NCBI GenBank assembly: GCA_047605605.1 | Contig: JASGFG010000014.1 | Coordinates: forward strand, 1-55,867 | Origin: JAATGA01 sp047605605 | GTDB taxonomy: Bacteria > Pseudomonadota > Alphaproteobacteria > Rhodobacterales > Rhodobacteraceae | Reading direction: 5' to 3' | Length of the DNA stretch: 55,867 nucleotides | In this document: positions 7,189-14,313 of the stretch, one piece after another | How positions within the stretch are numbered: position 1 is the stretch's first letter | Layout: every line of letters begins with the position of its first letter | Notes under the pieces: model-generated | What the model saw: only the letters and a program-made list of their open reading frames with translations | The model's database searches: none | Told to the model about the DNA's origin: nothing | Made by a program: the position numbers and the translations under genes

Positions 7189-7404
7189 ATGATCCACGTT
7201 GAACCAACCGGCCGCTATGCCGAAGATTGCAAGATCGGCGCGGCAACCTTCCATGAAGTCGTCAGATCGGCGGGCGACAACCCCATTCCGCTGACGCGCG
7301 CGATTCAATCCATGATCGACAAGGGGCGGGTCAGCGGAGTCGAAGTCGGTTTTCTTCACGCCCTTTCAGAAACCATTATCAGCGGCTCAGCCACGCGGAC
7401 TTGA
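7189..7404 (+). CDS. Uncharacterised 71-aa protein, possible small regulator
   Basis: The protein has no family I recognise. Residues about 15-60 (KIGAATFHEVVRSAGDNPIPLTRAIQSMIDKGRVSGVEVGFLHAL) could fold as three or four short helices, like a small DNA-binding or adaptor protein; this is a weak guess. AAGGAG precedes the ATG by 7 bases. The gene has its own well-formed promoter overlapped by a palindrome, which fits autoregulation. It is one of only two rightward genes in the element, so it is the best candidate for a control or cargo gene. Confidence 0.6.
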   Translation: MIHVEPTGRYAEDCKIGAATFHEVVRSAGDNPIPLTRAIQSMIDKGRVSGVEVGFLHALSETIISGSATRT

Positions 7405-7426
7405 TGACGGCAGGGCACAAGCCGGG

Positions 7427-7732
7427 TTATCTCGGCTTGTGCGTAAAGTCGAATCGCAGATCAGACCCGGAAATCCAAGACGGCTGCGGCAGTCTTTCGG
7501 CCGCGTCCGGGTCGATTGATTTCAGCCACATGAAAAATTCAAAGGCTGCATGTTCGGCAGAATAGTTTTCGGGAATATGCCGGGAAGCGCGAACCGCATA
7601 AACCACGGTTTCAATCCGCCCACCGACTGAAATCTTGTGCCGGTCCTTAGGGTCAAGGTCCAAACAGATATTGTGCGAGTCAAGCATGACCATCGTTTGA
7701 ACGCACCACAGGAATTCTTCTTGTTTCGTCAT
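7427..7732 (-). CDS. Uncharacterised 101-aa protein
   Basis: The protein starts MTKQEEFLWCVQTMVMLDSHN and ends in a basic tail. The middle (KISVGGRIETVVYAVRASRHIP) looks beta-rich, followed by a helical segment with Trp (AAFEFFMWLKSIDPDAAERLPQPSW). No signal peptide or membrane segment is seen. Seven residues of open frame precede the chosen ATG at 7732. It converges on the 71-aa gene with a 22-base gap and lies downstream of the small membrane-protein gene. No function can be given. Confidence 0.6.
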   Translation of the reverse strand: MTKQEEFLWCVQTMVMLDSHNICLDLDPKDRHKISVGGRIETVVYAVRASRHIPENYSAEHAAFEFFMWLKSIDPDAAERLPQPSWISGSDLRFDFTHKPR

Positions 7733-7772
7733 TATCGCCACCCATTCTAGCAATTATTCTAGCAGCTTGGCG

Positions 7773-7997
7773 CTAGAAGAACCGGATGTAAGTCATAACA
7801 AGGCCAGCTATCGCAATGGCTGACCCTATCGCCCATTTCCATTCTACCTTTAGGAAGTCCATGATTGAATGCGCAACGCGCGAGGTCCAATGCCGCCGCT
7901 GCCAACCGCCAACAAAGAACACACCGCTATTCGGATCATTCTCGTATGGCTCAAATTTACCTTCCCACCAAGCCTTAAACCGCTCGCGCATTCCCAT
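7773..7997 (-). CDS. Small single-pass membrane protein (74 aa) coupled to TerL
   Basis: The start overlaps the TerL stop as TAATG, so translation is coupled to the terminase. The first 50 residues are polar with several Trp (FKAWWEGKFEPYENDPNSG, GGWQRRHWTSR). Residues about 53-72 (WKWAIGSAIAIAGLVMTYI) form one hydrophobic segment close to the C-terminus, giving a tail-anchored topology. An in-frame ATG at 8012 is less likely because of the overlap. It has only one membrane span and no lysis partner, so a holin role is not supported. It could act at the host membrane, for example in exclusion or interference, but this is speculation. Confidence 0.62.
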   Translation of the reverse strand: MGMRERFKAWWEGKFEPYENDPNSGVFFVGGWQRRHWTSRVAHSIMDFLKVEWKWAIGSAIAIAGLVMTYIRFF

Positions 7998-9754
7998 TAC
8001 CTGTTCAACCAAGCCGAACGAACAACTTGCGGCTGTTTCTTCGGCGCTGCCTCACTCGATAGTTCTTCGGCCCGCCTGTCAAGGTTCACCCCGATCAACT
8101 GCCGCGCGGCCCATGCGTAGACGGTCGCGTCCAGGGTCTCGGCCCGCTTGCCCTTGATCCGCTCAAACCGGGCCTGGGGGACGCCGCGCACATAGCGCAC
8201 CACGCGCCGTTCACTGGTCAGTTGCTCGAAAAAGATCGGCTCCAGGGCTTCCCCGAACCGGACGCCCGCGCCGCGCGCCAGCCGCGTGAAAAGCTGCGAC
8301 TTCACTGCGTCCGAACCGACAAGCCATAGCAGTTGCCCCTTGGTGCCCGACTTCTGCAAGAATTGCCGCGAAAAGCCCGGAACACCCTTGATCGCCACCA
8401 CGCGCCGCCCGTAGCGCGGGCGGGTGAAGCTGTTGACGATTTCCGTATGCCCGCCGTCCCCGCTGTCAATGCAGGCCGCATCAATGCGGATGGTGCCGCC
8501 GTTCGGGTGCTGCCACGTCTCGCGCAGCAGCGAGTCGAGGTCTTGCCAGACGGCTTCCCCGTCAATCGGTCCCCAGAGGACTCGATGATCGAGGGCGAAC
8601 ACGTCGCTGCGGCCGTGTCCCATCAGCACGACTTCCAGCCGGTCATCCTGACAGTCAACACCCGCAGTCAGGAACAGCACATCATCCGGCAAGGCATCGA
8701 GCCGGAAAGGTTCGCGGCGCTGGAACAGTTCGTGTTCGTCCAGATCGTCGCCTTCGGTGCGCCACGGTTCGCCAAGAACCAGGTTCGTGAAGGTCTGCAA
8801 TGTCTCGGGCGATTTCTTCGCTTCCAGGAATTCGGCTGCCAGCTTGCCCCAGCGGGCATTGAAATGGGGCGAGATTAGCGCATTCACCTTGAACCCGGCA
8901 TGGCCCTTTACCTCGGGCGCTGTTGCCCGCCAGCGCCCGGCCGCGACCATCGCGGGCTTGTGCCGTTCTTCCACGATGCAGCCGCTACTCGGGCAAACCC
9001 AATGCGCGGAATCAGGGTCGCCCTCGCGCCAATGAATATCGGCCCATTTGATTTCCGAATATTCGCCGCAGGATGGGCAAAGACATTCATAAATACGCTT
9101 GTCCGACTTGTCATAAAGCCGGGTTGCCGGGCCATGATCGAAAACAGGCGTCGAACCAGCAATGATCTTCCGATCCCGGAAAGTCATGGTGCGCATGGTC
9201 GCCAGTTCGATAGGGTCGCCTTCCTGCGAAACTTCAAACCCGTCGATTTCATCGAGGATCAGGATTTTCGCCGTGTGCCTTCGCAGGTTCCGCGGGCTTT
9301 TCGCTGCCAGGAATTTCAGGCTGCCGCCGGGAAATCGACGGTTCAACATGGTGCTGCGGCCGGTTTCGTCGGCTTCATCCGACAGAAGCCCGCGCAGGGC
9401 GGGCGAGGCGTCGAACAGGTGTTCGAGGTCAACCGCGTAGTCGCGGGCGTCATCGGCGGTCGGCTGAACGGCCAGGATCGGCGCGGGGCTGTTGGCAACG
9501 TGACTGGCGATGATGCCCGACAGAAGGGCAGTGTAGCCGATGCGCGCCGATTTCAGCACGGTCACGCGCTCAATGCCCGGATCGTCCAGCGCGTCGCAGA
9601 TGCCCCGCTGATAGGCCCAGAGTTTCATCCTGCCCGGCAGGGCGGAAGCGGTCTGGGGCAGGAAGATGTTCCGCTCGATCCAATCGGCAAGCGCCATGTC
9701 GGCGGGCGGACGGAGGGCTTGCAACGCGCGGCGGCGGATCAGTTCAATTCCCAT
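7997..9754 (-). CDS. terL: Phage terminase large subunit (lambda gpA family)
   Basis: The 585-aa product carries the deviant lambda-type Walker A, LKSARIGYTALLSG at about residues 68-80, which lacks the usual GKT lysine as in lambda gpA. Walker B ILILDEID is at 164-171. A cysteine pair CPSCG with a later CPSSGC suggests a zinc-binding insert, and a C-terminal nuclease-like region includes TAGVDCQDDRLEVVLMG. TerL cuts and pumps DNA into preformed heads. Its start lies inside the end of terS (11-base overlap). The enzyme appears intact, which argues that the element can still package DNA. Confidence 0.94.
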   Translation of the reverse strand: MGIELIRRRALQALRPPADMALADWIERNIFLPQTASALPGRMKLWAYQRGICDALDDPGIERVTVLKSARIGYTALLSGIIASHVANSPAPILAVQPTADDARDYAVDLEHLFDASPALRGLLSDEADETGRSTMLNRRFPGGSLKFLAAKSPRNLRRHTAKILILDEIDGFEVSQEGDPIELATMRTMTFRDRKIIAGSTPVFDHGPATRLYDKSDKRIYECLCPSCGEYSEIKWADIHWREGDPDSAHWVCPSSGCIVEERHKPAMVAAGRWRATAPEVKGHAGFKVNALISPHFNARWGKLAAEFLEAKKSPETLQTFTNLVLGEPWRTEGDDLDEHELFQRREPFRLDALPDDVLFLTAGVDCQDDRLEVVLMGHGRSDVFALDHRVLWGPIDGEAVWQDLDSLLRETWQHPNGGTIRIDAACIDSGDGGHTEIVNSFTRPRYGRRVVAIKGVPGFSRQFLQKSGTKGQLLWLVGSDAVKSQLFTRLARGAGVRFGEALEPIFFEQLTSERRVVRYVRGVPQARFERIKGKRAETLDATVYAWAARQLIGVNLDRRAEELSSEAAPKKQPQVVRSAWLNR

Positions 9755-10373
9755 TGGCGAGTCCTTCCAGGGCGGCTTTGATCTCGGCGTCGATCTCAGC
9801 AACGTCATGCGCGGTCAGATGCGCCAGCTTCGATCCCACGCGCGACGGCACGGCCAGCATGGTCGACCGAACGTCGCGCAACACGTTCGCCCATTCCCGT
9901 TCCACCTCAGCAGCCCGGACCAGATCGCCGCGCGCCGCCGCATTGGCGAGTTCCAGCTTGTCGGCCTGTTCCCGCGCCAGCCGCAGTTTCTCCACCTTCA
10001 ATTCGTCCGTCTGCGGCCCGGCCTTCACCGCGCCATCGCGCAGGCGGGCGAGGTAGCCCGCGAGGGATGCCCGAACGTCATAGCCACCCGGCGCGCCTTT
10101 CTTGCCCGGATTGCGGATCAAAACCCCGTCGCGGGCGAGGGTCCGAACGCGCGACGTGCCAATTCCCAGAAACTCGCCAAGCTGCGCCTCGGTCATGGTC
10201 GCCGGGATAGCCTCAGCGATTGTCATTTTATCGTTGGCGGGCTTCCGGCGGGTTCGGGCGGCTGGGGTAGCCGGAACAGCGGAAGGCCCCTCAGCGGCCC
10301 GCTCATAATGCGGGGCGGGATTGCTCGTTTCAGGCCCCAGAAGGTCGCTCAGATCAGTGTTATACTGTAACAT
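9744..10373 (-). CDS. terS: Terminase small subunit (Nu1-like)
   Basis: The 209-aa protein has a winged-helix-like region at about residues 60-105 (MTEAQLGEFLGIGTSRVRTLARDGVLIR) that fits the DNA-recognition domain of Nu1-type small terminases. A long charged helix with KLRLAREQADKLELANAAARGDLV and an Ala-rich C-terminus follow. It overlaps terL by 11 bases, as expected for a two-subunit packaging enzyme. Residues 6-12 are TDLSDLL, the motif that recurs in the primase and integrase. The start is ATG with GTGAGG upstream. TerS would bind the cos/pac site, probably the repeat-bearing region just upstream. Confidence 0.85.
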   Translation of the reverse strand: MLQYNTDLSDLLGPETSNPAPHYERAAEGPSAVPATPAARTRRKPANDKMTIAEAIPATMTEAQLGEFLGIGTSRVRTLARDGVLIRNPGKKGAPGGYDVRASLAGYLARLRDGAVKAGPQTDELKVEKLRLAREQADKLELANAAARGDLVRAAEVEREWANVLRDVRSTMLAVPSRVGSKLAHLTAHDVAEIDAEIKAALEGLANGN

Positions 10374-10589
10374 TTCAGGGCCTCACGATCCGAAATTTTC
10401 TGCAAAGCGTTTTCTTTCGGGGGTCCGTGCCCCCGCGGGTGCCGCCCCTAGGGAAGAACCTATGATCGAACAGGGGCGATGATCGCTTTCAACCGATGAT
10501 CGGCTAGGCTGCATCGCCGCTTCTGATTGATCTTGCTTCATCTTCTCAATCCATTCCTGAGCATCGCCACGCCGGACATTCGGACATCC
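10374..10589. other. Intergenic control region with 17-bp-period heptamers (candidate cos or origin)
   Basis: The region separates the primase gene from terS. It has three exact ATGATCG heptamers at 10462-10468, 10479-10485 and 10496-10502, each 17 bases apart. Nearer terS is a GC-rich palindrome, GGGGG-N6-CCCCC at 10419-10434. In lambda, cos and its TerS-binding repeats lie directly upstream of the small terminase gene. The same arrangement next to a replication gene could instead be an origin with iterons. Confidence 0.5.
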
Positions 10590-10681
10590 CTAAAGGGATA
10601 TGTCCGTGTCCGTCCGGGCAGGGTGGCGCTTTGCCGTGTCGGACATGCCGGACATGTCCGGGCTTTGTCCGTGTCCGTCCG
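10573..10681. repeat. GGACAT/TGTCC repeat array at the primase gene 3' end
   Basis: Within about 110 bases the hexamer CGGACA or its complement TGTCCG occurs at 10573, 10581, 10601, 10607, 10640, 10649, 10656, 10666 and 10672. One part is a perfect 14-bp palindrome, CCGGACATGTCCGG at 10648-10661. TGTCCGTGTCCGTCCG occurs twice, at 10601-10616 and 10666-10681. Most of the array encodes the disordered C-terminal tail of the primase. Such arrays are typical of replication-initiator or repressor binding sites. Confidence 0.65.
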
Positions 10682-12773
10682 AAACATCGAAGCCGTCGCG
10701 GATCGAATAGAAACCATCATGGCTTGTAACCCATCCATCCCGCGACAGGTCTTGCAGCGCCCGGTCAAAGGCTTTGCGGCGCGTGTCGGACTTGTCATTC
10801 GCGCAAACCGTGTCCGATGCCATGCAGGCGCGCTTCCAATCGTCCCGGCTGACAGGCTGCGCCATGCCTTCCAGGACTTTCAGCGCCGCAGCGGGTTGCG
10901 GGGCAAGGCGCTTCACCTTGGCCGGTGCCCCGCGCAGCGGATTGCAGCGCGGCAGGGTGATCGGTTCGCCGTCCTCATCCGTGCCGCCGTTCTCTGTGGC
11001 GATGGTGAAGGCAATGTCCCGGTCACAGGTGCCGTTCCGGTTCTTGGTCAGCCTGCCCCGGATGATCCCGGCTTCATCGTCGCGCTTCACATGCAAGGCC
11101 ACGTCAAGCGCGCCGTTCAACAGGCTATGCCCGCGCGGGGTGCCGCCTTCGGACTTGGTGTCATGGTGGATCAACACCACAGCCGCGCCCCAGCGGGTCA
11201 ACAGCCGCGAAACCGCGACCACGCGGCCCATAGCTTCGGCGCTGTTTTCTTCCAGGCCGGGGAAGGCCATTGCCAGCGTGTCGATGAAGATCAGGGCGGG
11301 GCGTTCCGCCTTCACCACTTCCACCAGCGCCAGAAGATCAGGGGCGCGGTCCTTGGGGTTGGCAGTCAGAAGCTGCGAGACGCCTTCCACCAGCCGAAAG
11401 GCTTGCGCGCTGCCATGAGCCTGTTTCAGTGCCTTCACGCGCCCGCGCATCCCGTGGGAGTCTTCGGCCGCGACATAGAACACGCCGCCCGCCTTGGTGC
11501 GCATCTGGAAGGCTTCCTGCCCTTGCGCCACCATGTAGCCAAGGAACGGGGCAATGAGAGATTTACCCGCGCCGGGCGCGCCGAAAATACACGCCACGTC
11601 ACCCGGCGCGAATAGCCCTTTAATCAGATAGCCGCGGGATGGTGCGCTTTCGCAGTCATCCGGGGTTAGAAAAGTCAGGGTCGACGGTTTCGGTTTTTCC
11701 GGTTCAGAAAGTGCAGGCAGATCGTCAAAATCAGATTCAGAAAAGTAAGAAGGCCGCTCATACCCGTAACCCTTGGCGATTTCAAAAAGCGTCCCGATGC
11801 CGACTCCGCTGCGCCGGAAGGATTTCCATTTCTGGCGTTGGTCGCGCTCATCGAATTTGAGGGACTGCCGCGACCAATGCGACCACAGATCAAAGCCTTC
11901 ATCGCTGCCCGTGAATTCAGCATTAAGCGCCATGCCGATTTTAAGCCATAGGGCGCGGTCATCGGCATCGATGATACAGTCGAGGGCGCGCCGCACTTCG
12001 GCCCGATCTGCCGGTTCCCGGAACAGGTCCGAAAGATCGGTGGTCGACTTCACCGGCTTGGGTTGCGGCCCGATCGAGGCAACGCCTGACAAGCGGTCAA
12101 GCGGCTGCCCTTCCACAAGGACGGACTCCACCGGACGGCCCTTCACCGCACCGAAGTAATAGGATTGCGACGGGGTAAAGGACTCAGTTGCAAGGATGCC
12201 CCCCAGCGCGCCATTCAAGCGGGCGCAAAGGGCTTCCCGTTCGGCCGGTGCCACAGGCTGCACCAGAGGCGCAAGAACGCGCCACCGGGGAGCTTCTGCG
12301 GTGTGGCTGGGGGTGGTGTAGATCAGCGCGGCAATGCCCGCCTGGTGCAGCCGTTCGGCGGCTTCCTGCGGCGATACCGCACCCGCGTCATAATCGCCTT
12401 CCACTCCCGACACCCGCAACAGGTTGGCATCGTGGCGCAGGCTGTTGTGAATGGTTCGCACGTTCCCGAAGGTCGCCAGCTTGACCAGGGGCAAGGCTGC
12501 CTTGTCGCGCGCGGCGGTTCTGGTCAGCCGGTCTTGAAGCTGGCGAAGGGTCAGGTGATTCGGCTCGATCCGCTGCGCCTTCACATCCGCGAACATCGAA
12601 ACGGCGAGAGGTAAATCGCAGCCGGAATTATCCGCCATCGCGCGGTTAATATCGCCTGCCCATAAGTCTCCATGCGTCTCAGTGCATCTCAGAAGGTCAC
12701 TCAGATCGGTTGCGCTGGCACTAAAAGCGGCTTGATTATCGGCTGCGCCGATGGTAATTTCATGGTGTTCCAA
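10590..12773 (-). CDS. Satellite/phage primase-helicase (PrimPol-like, PriCT-2, RepA-like AAA ATPase)
   Basis: The 727-aa protein reads as three units. Residues about 90-225 look like an archaeo-eukaryotic primase-polymerase, with GDYDAG near 126-131 and SHTAEAPRWRVLAPL at about 156-170. Residues about 255-340 match PriCT-2. Residues about 365-620 are a RecA/RepA-type hexameric helicase with Walker A GAPGAGKS at 398-405 and Walker B LIFIDTL near 495. The C-terminus looks like a winged helix followed by a disordered tail. The start is TTG at 12773 with AGAAGGAA 6 bases upstream; the nearest ATG is out of frame. TDLSDLL at 22-28 and TDLSDLF at 245-251 flank the primase part. It probably replicates the excised element. 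Confidence 0.85.
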   Translation of the reverse strand: MEHHEITIGAADNQAAFSASATDLSDLLRCTETHGDLWAGDINRAMADNSGCDLPLAVSMFADVKAQRIEPNHLTLRQLQDRLTRTAARDKAALPLVKLATFGNVRTIHNSLRHDANLLRVSGVEGDYDAGAVSPQEAAERLHQAGIAALIYTTPSHTAEAPRWRVLAPLVQPVAPAEREALCARLNGALGGILATESFTPSQSYYFGAVKGRPVESVLVEGQPLDRLSGVASIGPQPKPVKSTTDLSDLFREPADRAEVRRALDCIIDADDRALWLKIGMALNAEFTGSDEGFDLWSHWSRQSLKFDERDQRQKWKSFRRSGVGIGTLFEIAKGYGYERPSYFSESDFDDLPALSEPEKPKPSTLTFLTPDDCESAPSRGYLIKGLFAPGDVACIFGAPGAGKSLIAPFLGYMVAQGQEAFQMRTKAGGVFYVAAEDSHGMRGRVKALKQAHGSAQAFRLVEGVSQLLTANPKDRAPDLLALVEVVKAERPALIFIDTLAMAFPGLEENSAEAMGRVVAVSRLLTRWGAAVVLIHHDTKSEGGTPRGHSLLNGALDVALHVKRDDEAGIIRGRLTKNRNGTCDRDIAFTIATENGGTDEDGEPITLPRCNPLRGAPAKVKRLAPQPAAALKVLEGMAQPVSRDDWKRACMASDTVCANDKSDTRRKAFDRALQDLSRDGWVTSHDGFYSIRDGFDVSDGHGQSPDMSGMSDTAKRHPARTDTDISL

Positions 12774-12791
12774 CTCAGGTTCCTTCTCATT

Positions 12792-12826
12792 GAAAGCCCC
12801 GCCAGTTTTGCCGCTGCGGGGCTTTC
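12792..12826 (-). promoter_or_regulatory. Hairpin in front of the primase ribosome binding site
   Basis: AAAGCCCCGC at 12793-12802 pairs perfectly with GCGGGGCTTT at 12816-12825, extended by one G-C pair. On the minus strand it ends in CTTTC just before the AAGGAA of the primase gene. It can act as a terminator separating integrase from primase, or as a leader hairpin controlling primase translation. Confidence 0.6.
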
Positions 12827-12897
12827 TTCATGCCTGCATTTTACAGGTCCGGTTATATTCAGGGAAGCGGAATCCGAATTTCACACAAAATGAGAAA

Positions 12898-12920
12898 GGC
12901 CGCGCTTTTATCGCGCGGCC
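12898..12920 (-). terminator. Terminator of the integrase gene
   Basis: GGCCGCGC at 12898-12905 pairs perfectly with GCGCGGCC at 12913-12920 around a 7-nt loop. On the minus strand TTTC follows. It lies 28 bases past the integrase stop codon. Confidence 0.8.
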
Positions 12921-12947
12921 CCTTGAAACTTCTTCTGTGACGTGTCC

Positions 12948-14147
12948 CTAGCTGCCCAGCAGGTCAGTTAAGTCAGTGGATGACTTTTTTAGCCCTGTCG
13001 CTTCAAAACCGTCCAGTTGATCGCTCCACCATTGCATGAGTCTGCGTCGCTCTTCCAAACGCATCCCGCGATAGTATGCGGCTCGAACCGCGTTCTTGGA
13101 TGAATGGGCAAGCGCCTTTTCAATCGCGTCGGCCGACCACTGTTCAGACTCATTGGCGATGGTCGAGAATGTCGACCGGAAGCCGTGAACCGTGGCCTTG
13201 GTGTGCATCCCCAAGCGATAGACCAAATAGAGCATCCGGTTTTCGGAAATGGGCTTGCCCGGCTTGTCACCCGGCACGATCAGGTCGCTTCCGTCCGACA
13301 GGGCGCGCAACTGTTTCAGGATGCCCAGCGCCTGCTTTGACAGGGGAATGACGTGATCGGCCCCCATCTTCATACGTTCGCCGGGGATGCGCCACAGATC
13401 GCCATCAATCTCGCCCCATCGGCCGAACCGGACTTCATTGGTCCGGGTCGCGGTATGAATGACAAGTTGCAAGGCAAGGCGGGTCTGCGGTTCGCAGTCG
13501 GCTTTCGCCAAGGCGTTCAGAAACGCGGGCAGTTCCGTAGCCGTGAGGGCTGACATATGCTTGACGCGCGGGGTTGGACGTAACGCGCCCCGTAGATCGG
13601 CGGCAGGGTCGCGCTTGCAGAAGCCGCAGGCGATACCGTAGCGGAAGATCGCCCCGAGGGTCTGGTGGATGCGGGATGCAACGTCCTGCGCACCCCGATC
13701 TTCCACGGCCCGGATGACCTTCAACAGGTCGGGCGCTTCAATGCTGGCAATGTCCATCTTGCCGATGGCAGGAAACACGTCGCGCCGGAACCGCGCTGCG
13801 ATACGCTCATGGTGCTTTGGGGACCACGCCGCCCGCTGCGCCTCTAGCCACTCGTTCGCAACCTTCTGAAACGGGTTTTGGATGGTCAGGGCATCGCCCT
13901 TCAAAGGTTCCCGCCCTTCGACCAAGCCGCGCTTCAACTCGTCGCGCATGGCCCGCGCCGTTGCGAGGGAAACACGGGGATACTGACCAAGCGTTGCCGT
14001 CTGCCGTTTGCCTTGGTGGCTGTAGTCGACTCTCCAAGTTTTCGTGCCGGTCGGGGCGAGGTAGAGATACAAGCCCAAGCCATCTGCCAGCTTCTTGGGC
14101 TTGGAGTCGGGCTTGGCGTTTCGGCAGGCAACATCGGTAAGCGACAC
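12948..14147 (-). CDS. int: P4-type tyrosine integrase
   Basis: The 399-aa protein has the P4-integrase order. An N-terminal DUF4102 arm-binding domain (about 1-85, with KKLADGLGLYLYLAPTGTKTWRVDY) and a core-binding domain (about 90-190) precede the catalytic domain. Visible active-site residues are R235 in TATRTNE, H321 and R324 in HGFR, H348 in LAHSS, and Tyr 358 or 359 in RAAYYRG. It inserts and excises the element at the 3' end of tRNA-Phe, which lies 151 bases upstream. The start is GTG with AGGGGGAT upstream. The last residues carry TDLTDLL, a tail beyond the usual integrase end. A terminator follows. Confidence 0.93.
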   Translation of the reverse strand: MSLTDVACRNAKPDSKPKKLADGLGLYLYLAPTGTKTWRVDYSHQGKRQTATLGQYPRVSLATARAMRDELKRGLVEGREPLKGDALTIQNPFQKVANEWLEAQRAAWSPKHHERIAARFRRDVFPAIGKMDIASIEAPDLLKVIRAVEDRGAQDVASRIHQTLGAIFRYGIACGFCKRDPAADLRGALRPTPRVKHMSALTATELPAFLNALAKADCEPQTRLALQLVIHTATRTNEVRFGRWGEIDGDLWRIPGERMKMGADHVIPLSKQALGILKQLRALSDGSDLIVPGDKPGKPISENRMLYLVYRLGMHTKATVHGFRSTFSTIANESEQWSADAIEKALAHSSKNAVRAAYYRGMRLEERRRLMQWWSDQLDGFEATGLKKSSTDLTDLLGS

Positions 14148-14158
14148 GGTATCCCCCT

Positions 14159-14232
14159 GACGGTATGTCCCCGATTTCCGATACCGTCACTTTTACCGTC
14201 ACGGACTGGGATGCATGGAGACGCATGGAGAC
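14159..14232. repeat. Arm-type repeats between integrase and tRNA-Phe
   Basis: GACGGTAT at 14159-14166 and ATACCGTC at 14181-14188 form an inverted repeat, and ACCGTCAC recurs directly at 14183-14190 and 14195-14202. GCATGGAGAC is repeated in tandem at 14213-14222 and 14223-14232. Repeats in this position are expected for integrase arm and excisionase binding in the attachment region, and for integrase autoregulation. Confidence 0.6.
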
Positions 14233-14295
14233 ACACCGATACCATGAAGATTGATTTCACTCAATTTTCCGGCGCGAAGATGGTCTGTAGGGGAG

Positions 14296-14313
14296 AAGTG
14301 GTGCCCAGAGCCG
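14296..14313. repeat. Right attachment-site candidate overlapping the tRNA-Phe 3' end
   Basis: AAGTGGTGCCCAGAGCCG covers the CCA end, acceptor strand and first bases of the T arm of tRNA-Phe plus three bases outside. The left partner at 2082-2098 lacks one C within CCC. The integrase lies on the left side, so the tRNA remains intact at this junction. Confidence 0.65.

Larger units (their letters stand above)
2082..14313. mobile_element. tRNA-Phe-integrated capsid-forming satellite-like element (about 12.2 kb)
   Basis: The element is bounded by AAGTGGTGCCCAGAGCCG at 14296-14313, the 3' end of tRNA-Phe plus three flanking bases, and a copy lacking one C at 2082-2098. Its content in transcription order is integrase, primase/helicase, TerS, TerL, a small membrane protein, a 101-aa unknown, two opposite-strand small genes, a 144-aa unknown, portal, a 50-aa ORF, protease-capsid fusion, gpW-like and DUF2190. 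It encodes packaging and an HK97-type head but no tail, lysis or CI-like repressor. Known family: capsid-forming PICIs have this layout and borrow tails from a helper phage. A deleted prophage is the main alternative. Confidence 0.75.

Noticed and set aside
7773..7997. Small membrane protein as a phage holin
   Set aside because: It has a single C-terminal span and no endolysin or spanin gene nearby; position alone does not support lysis.
2082..14313. Ordinary complete prophage
   Set aside because: No tail, tape-measure, baseplate, lysis or CI-type repressor genes are present, and the operon ends cleanly after DUF2190 at a hairpin.
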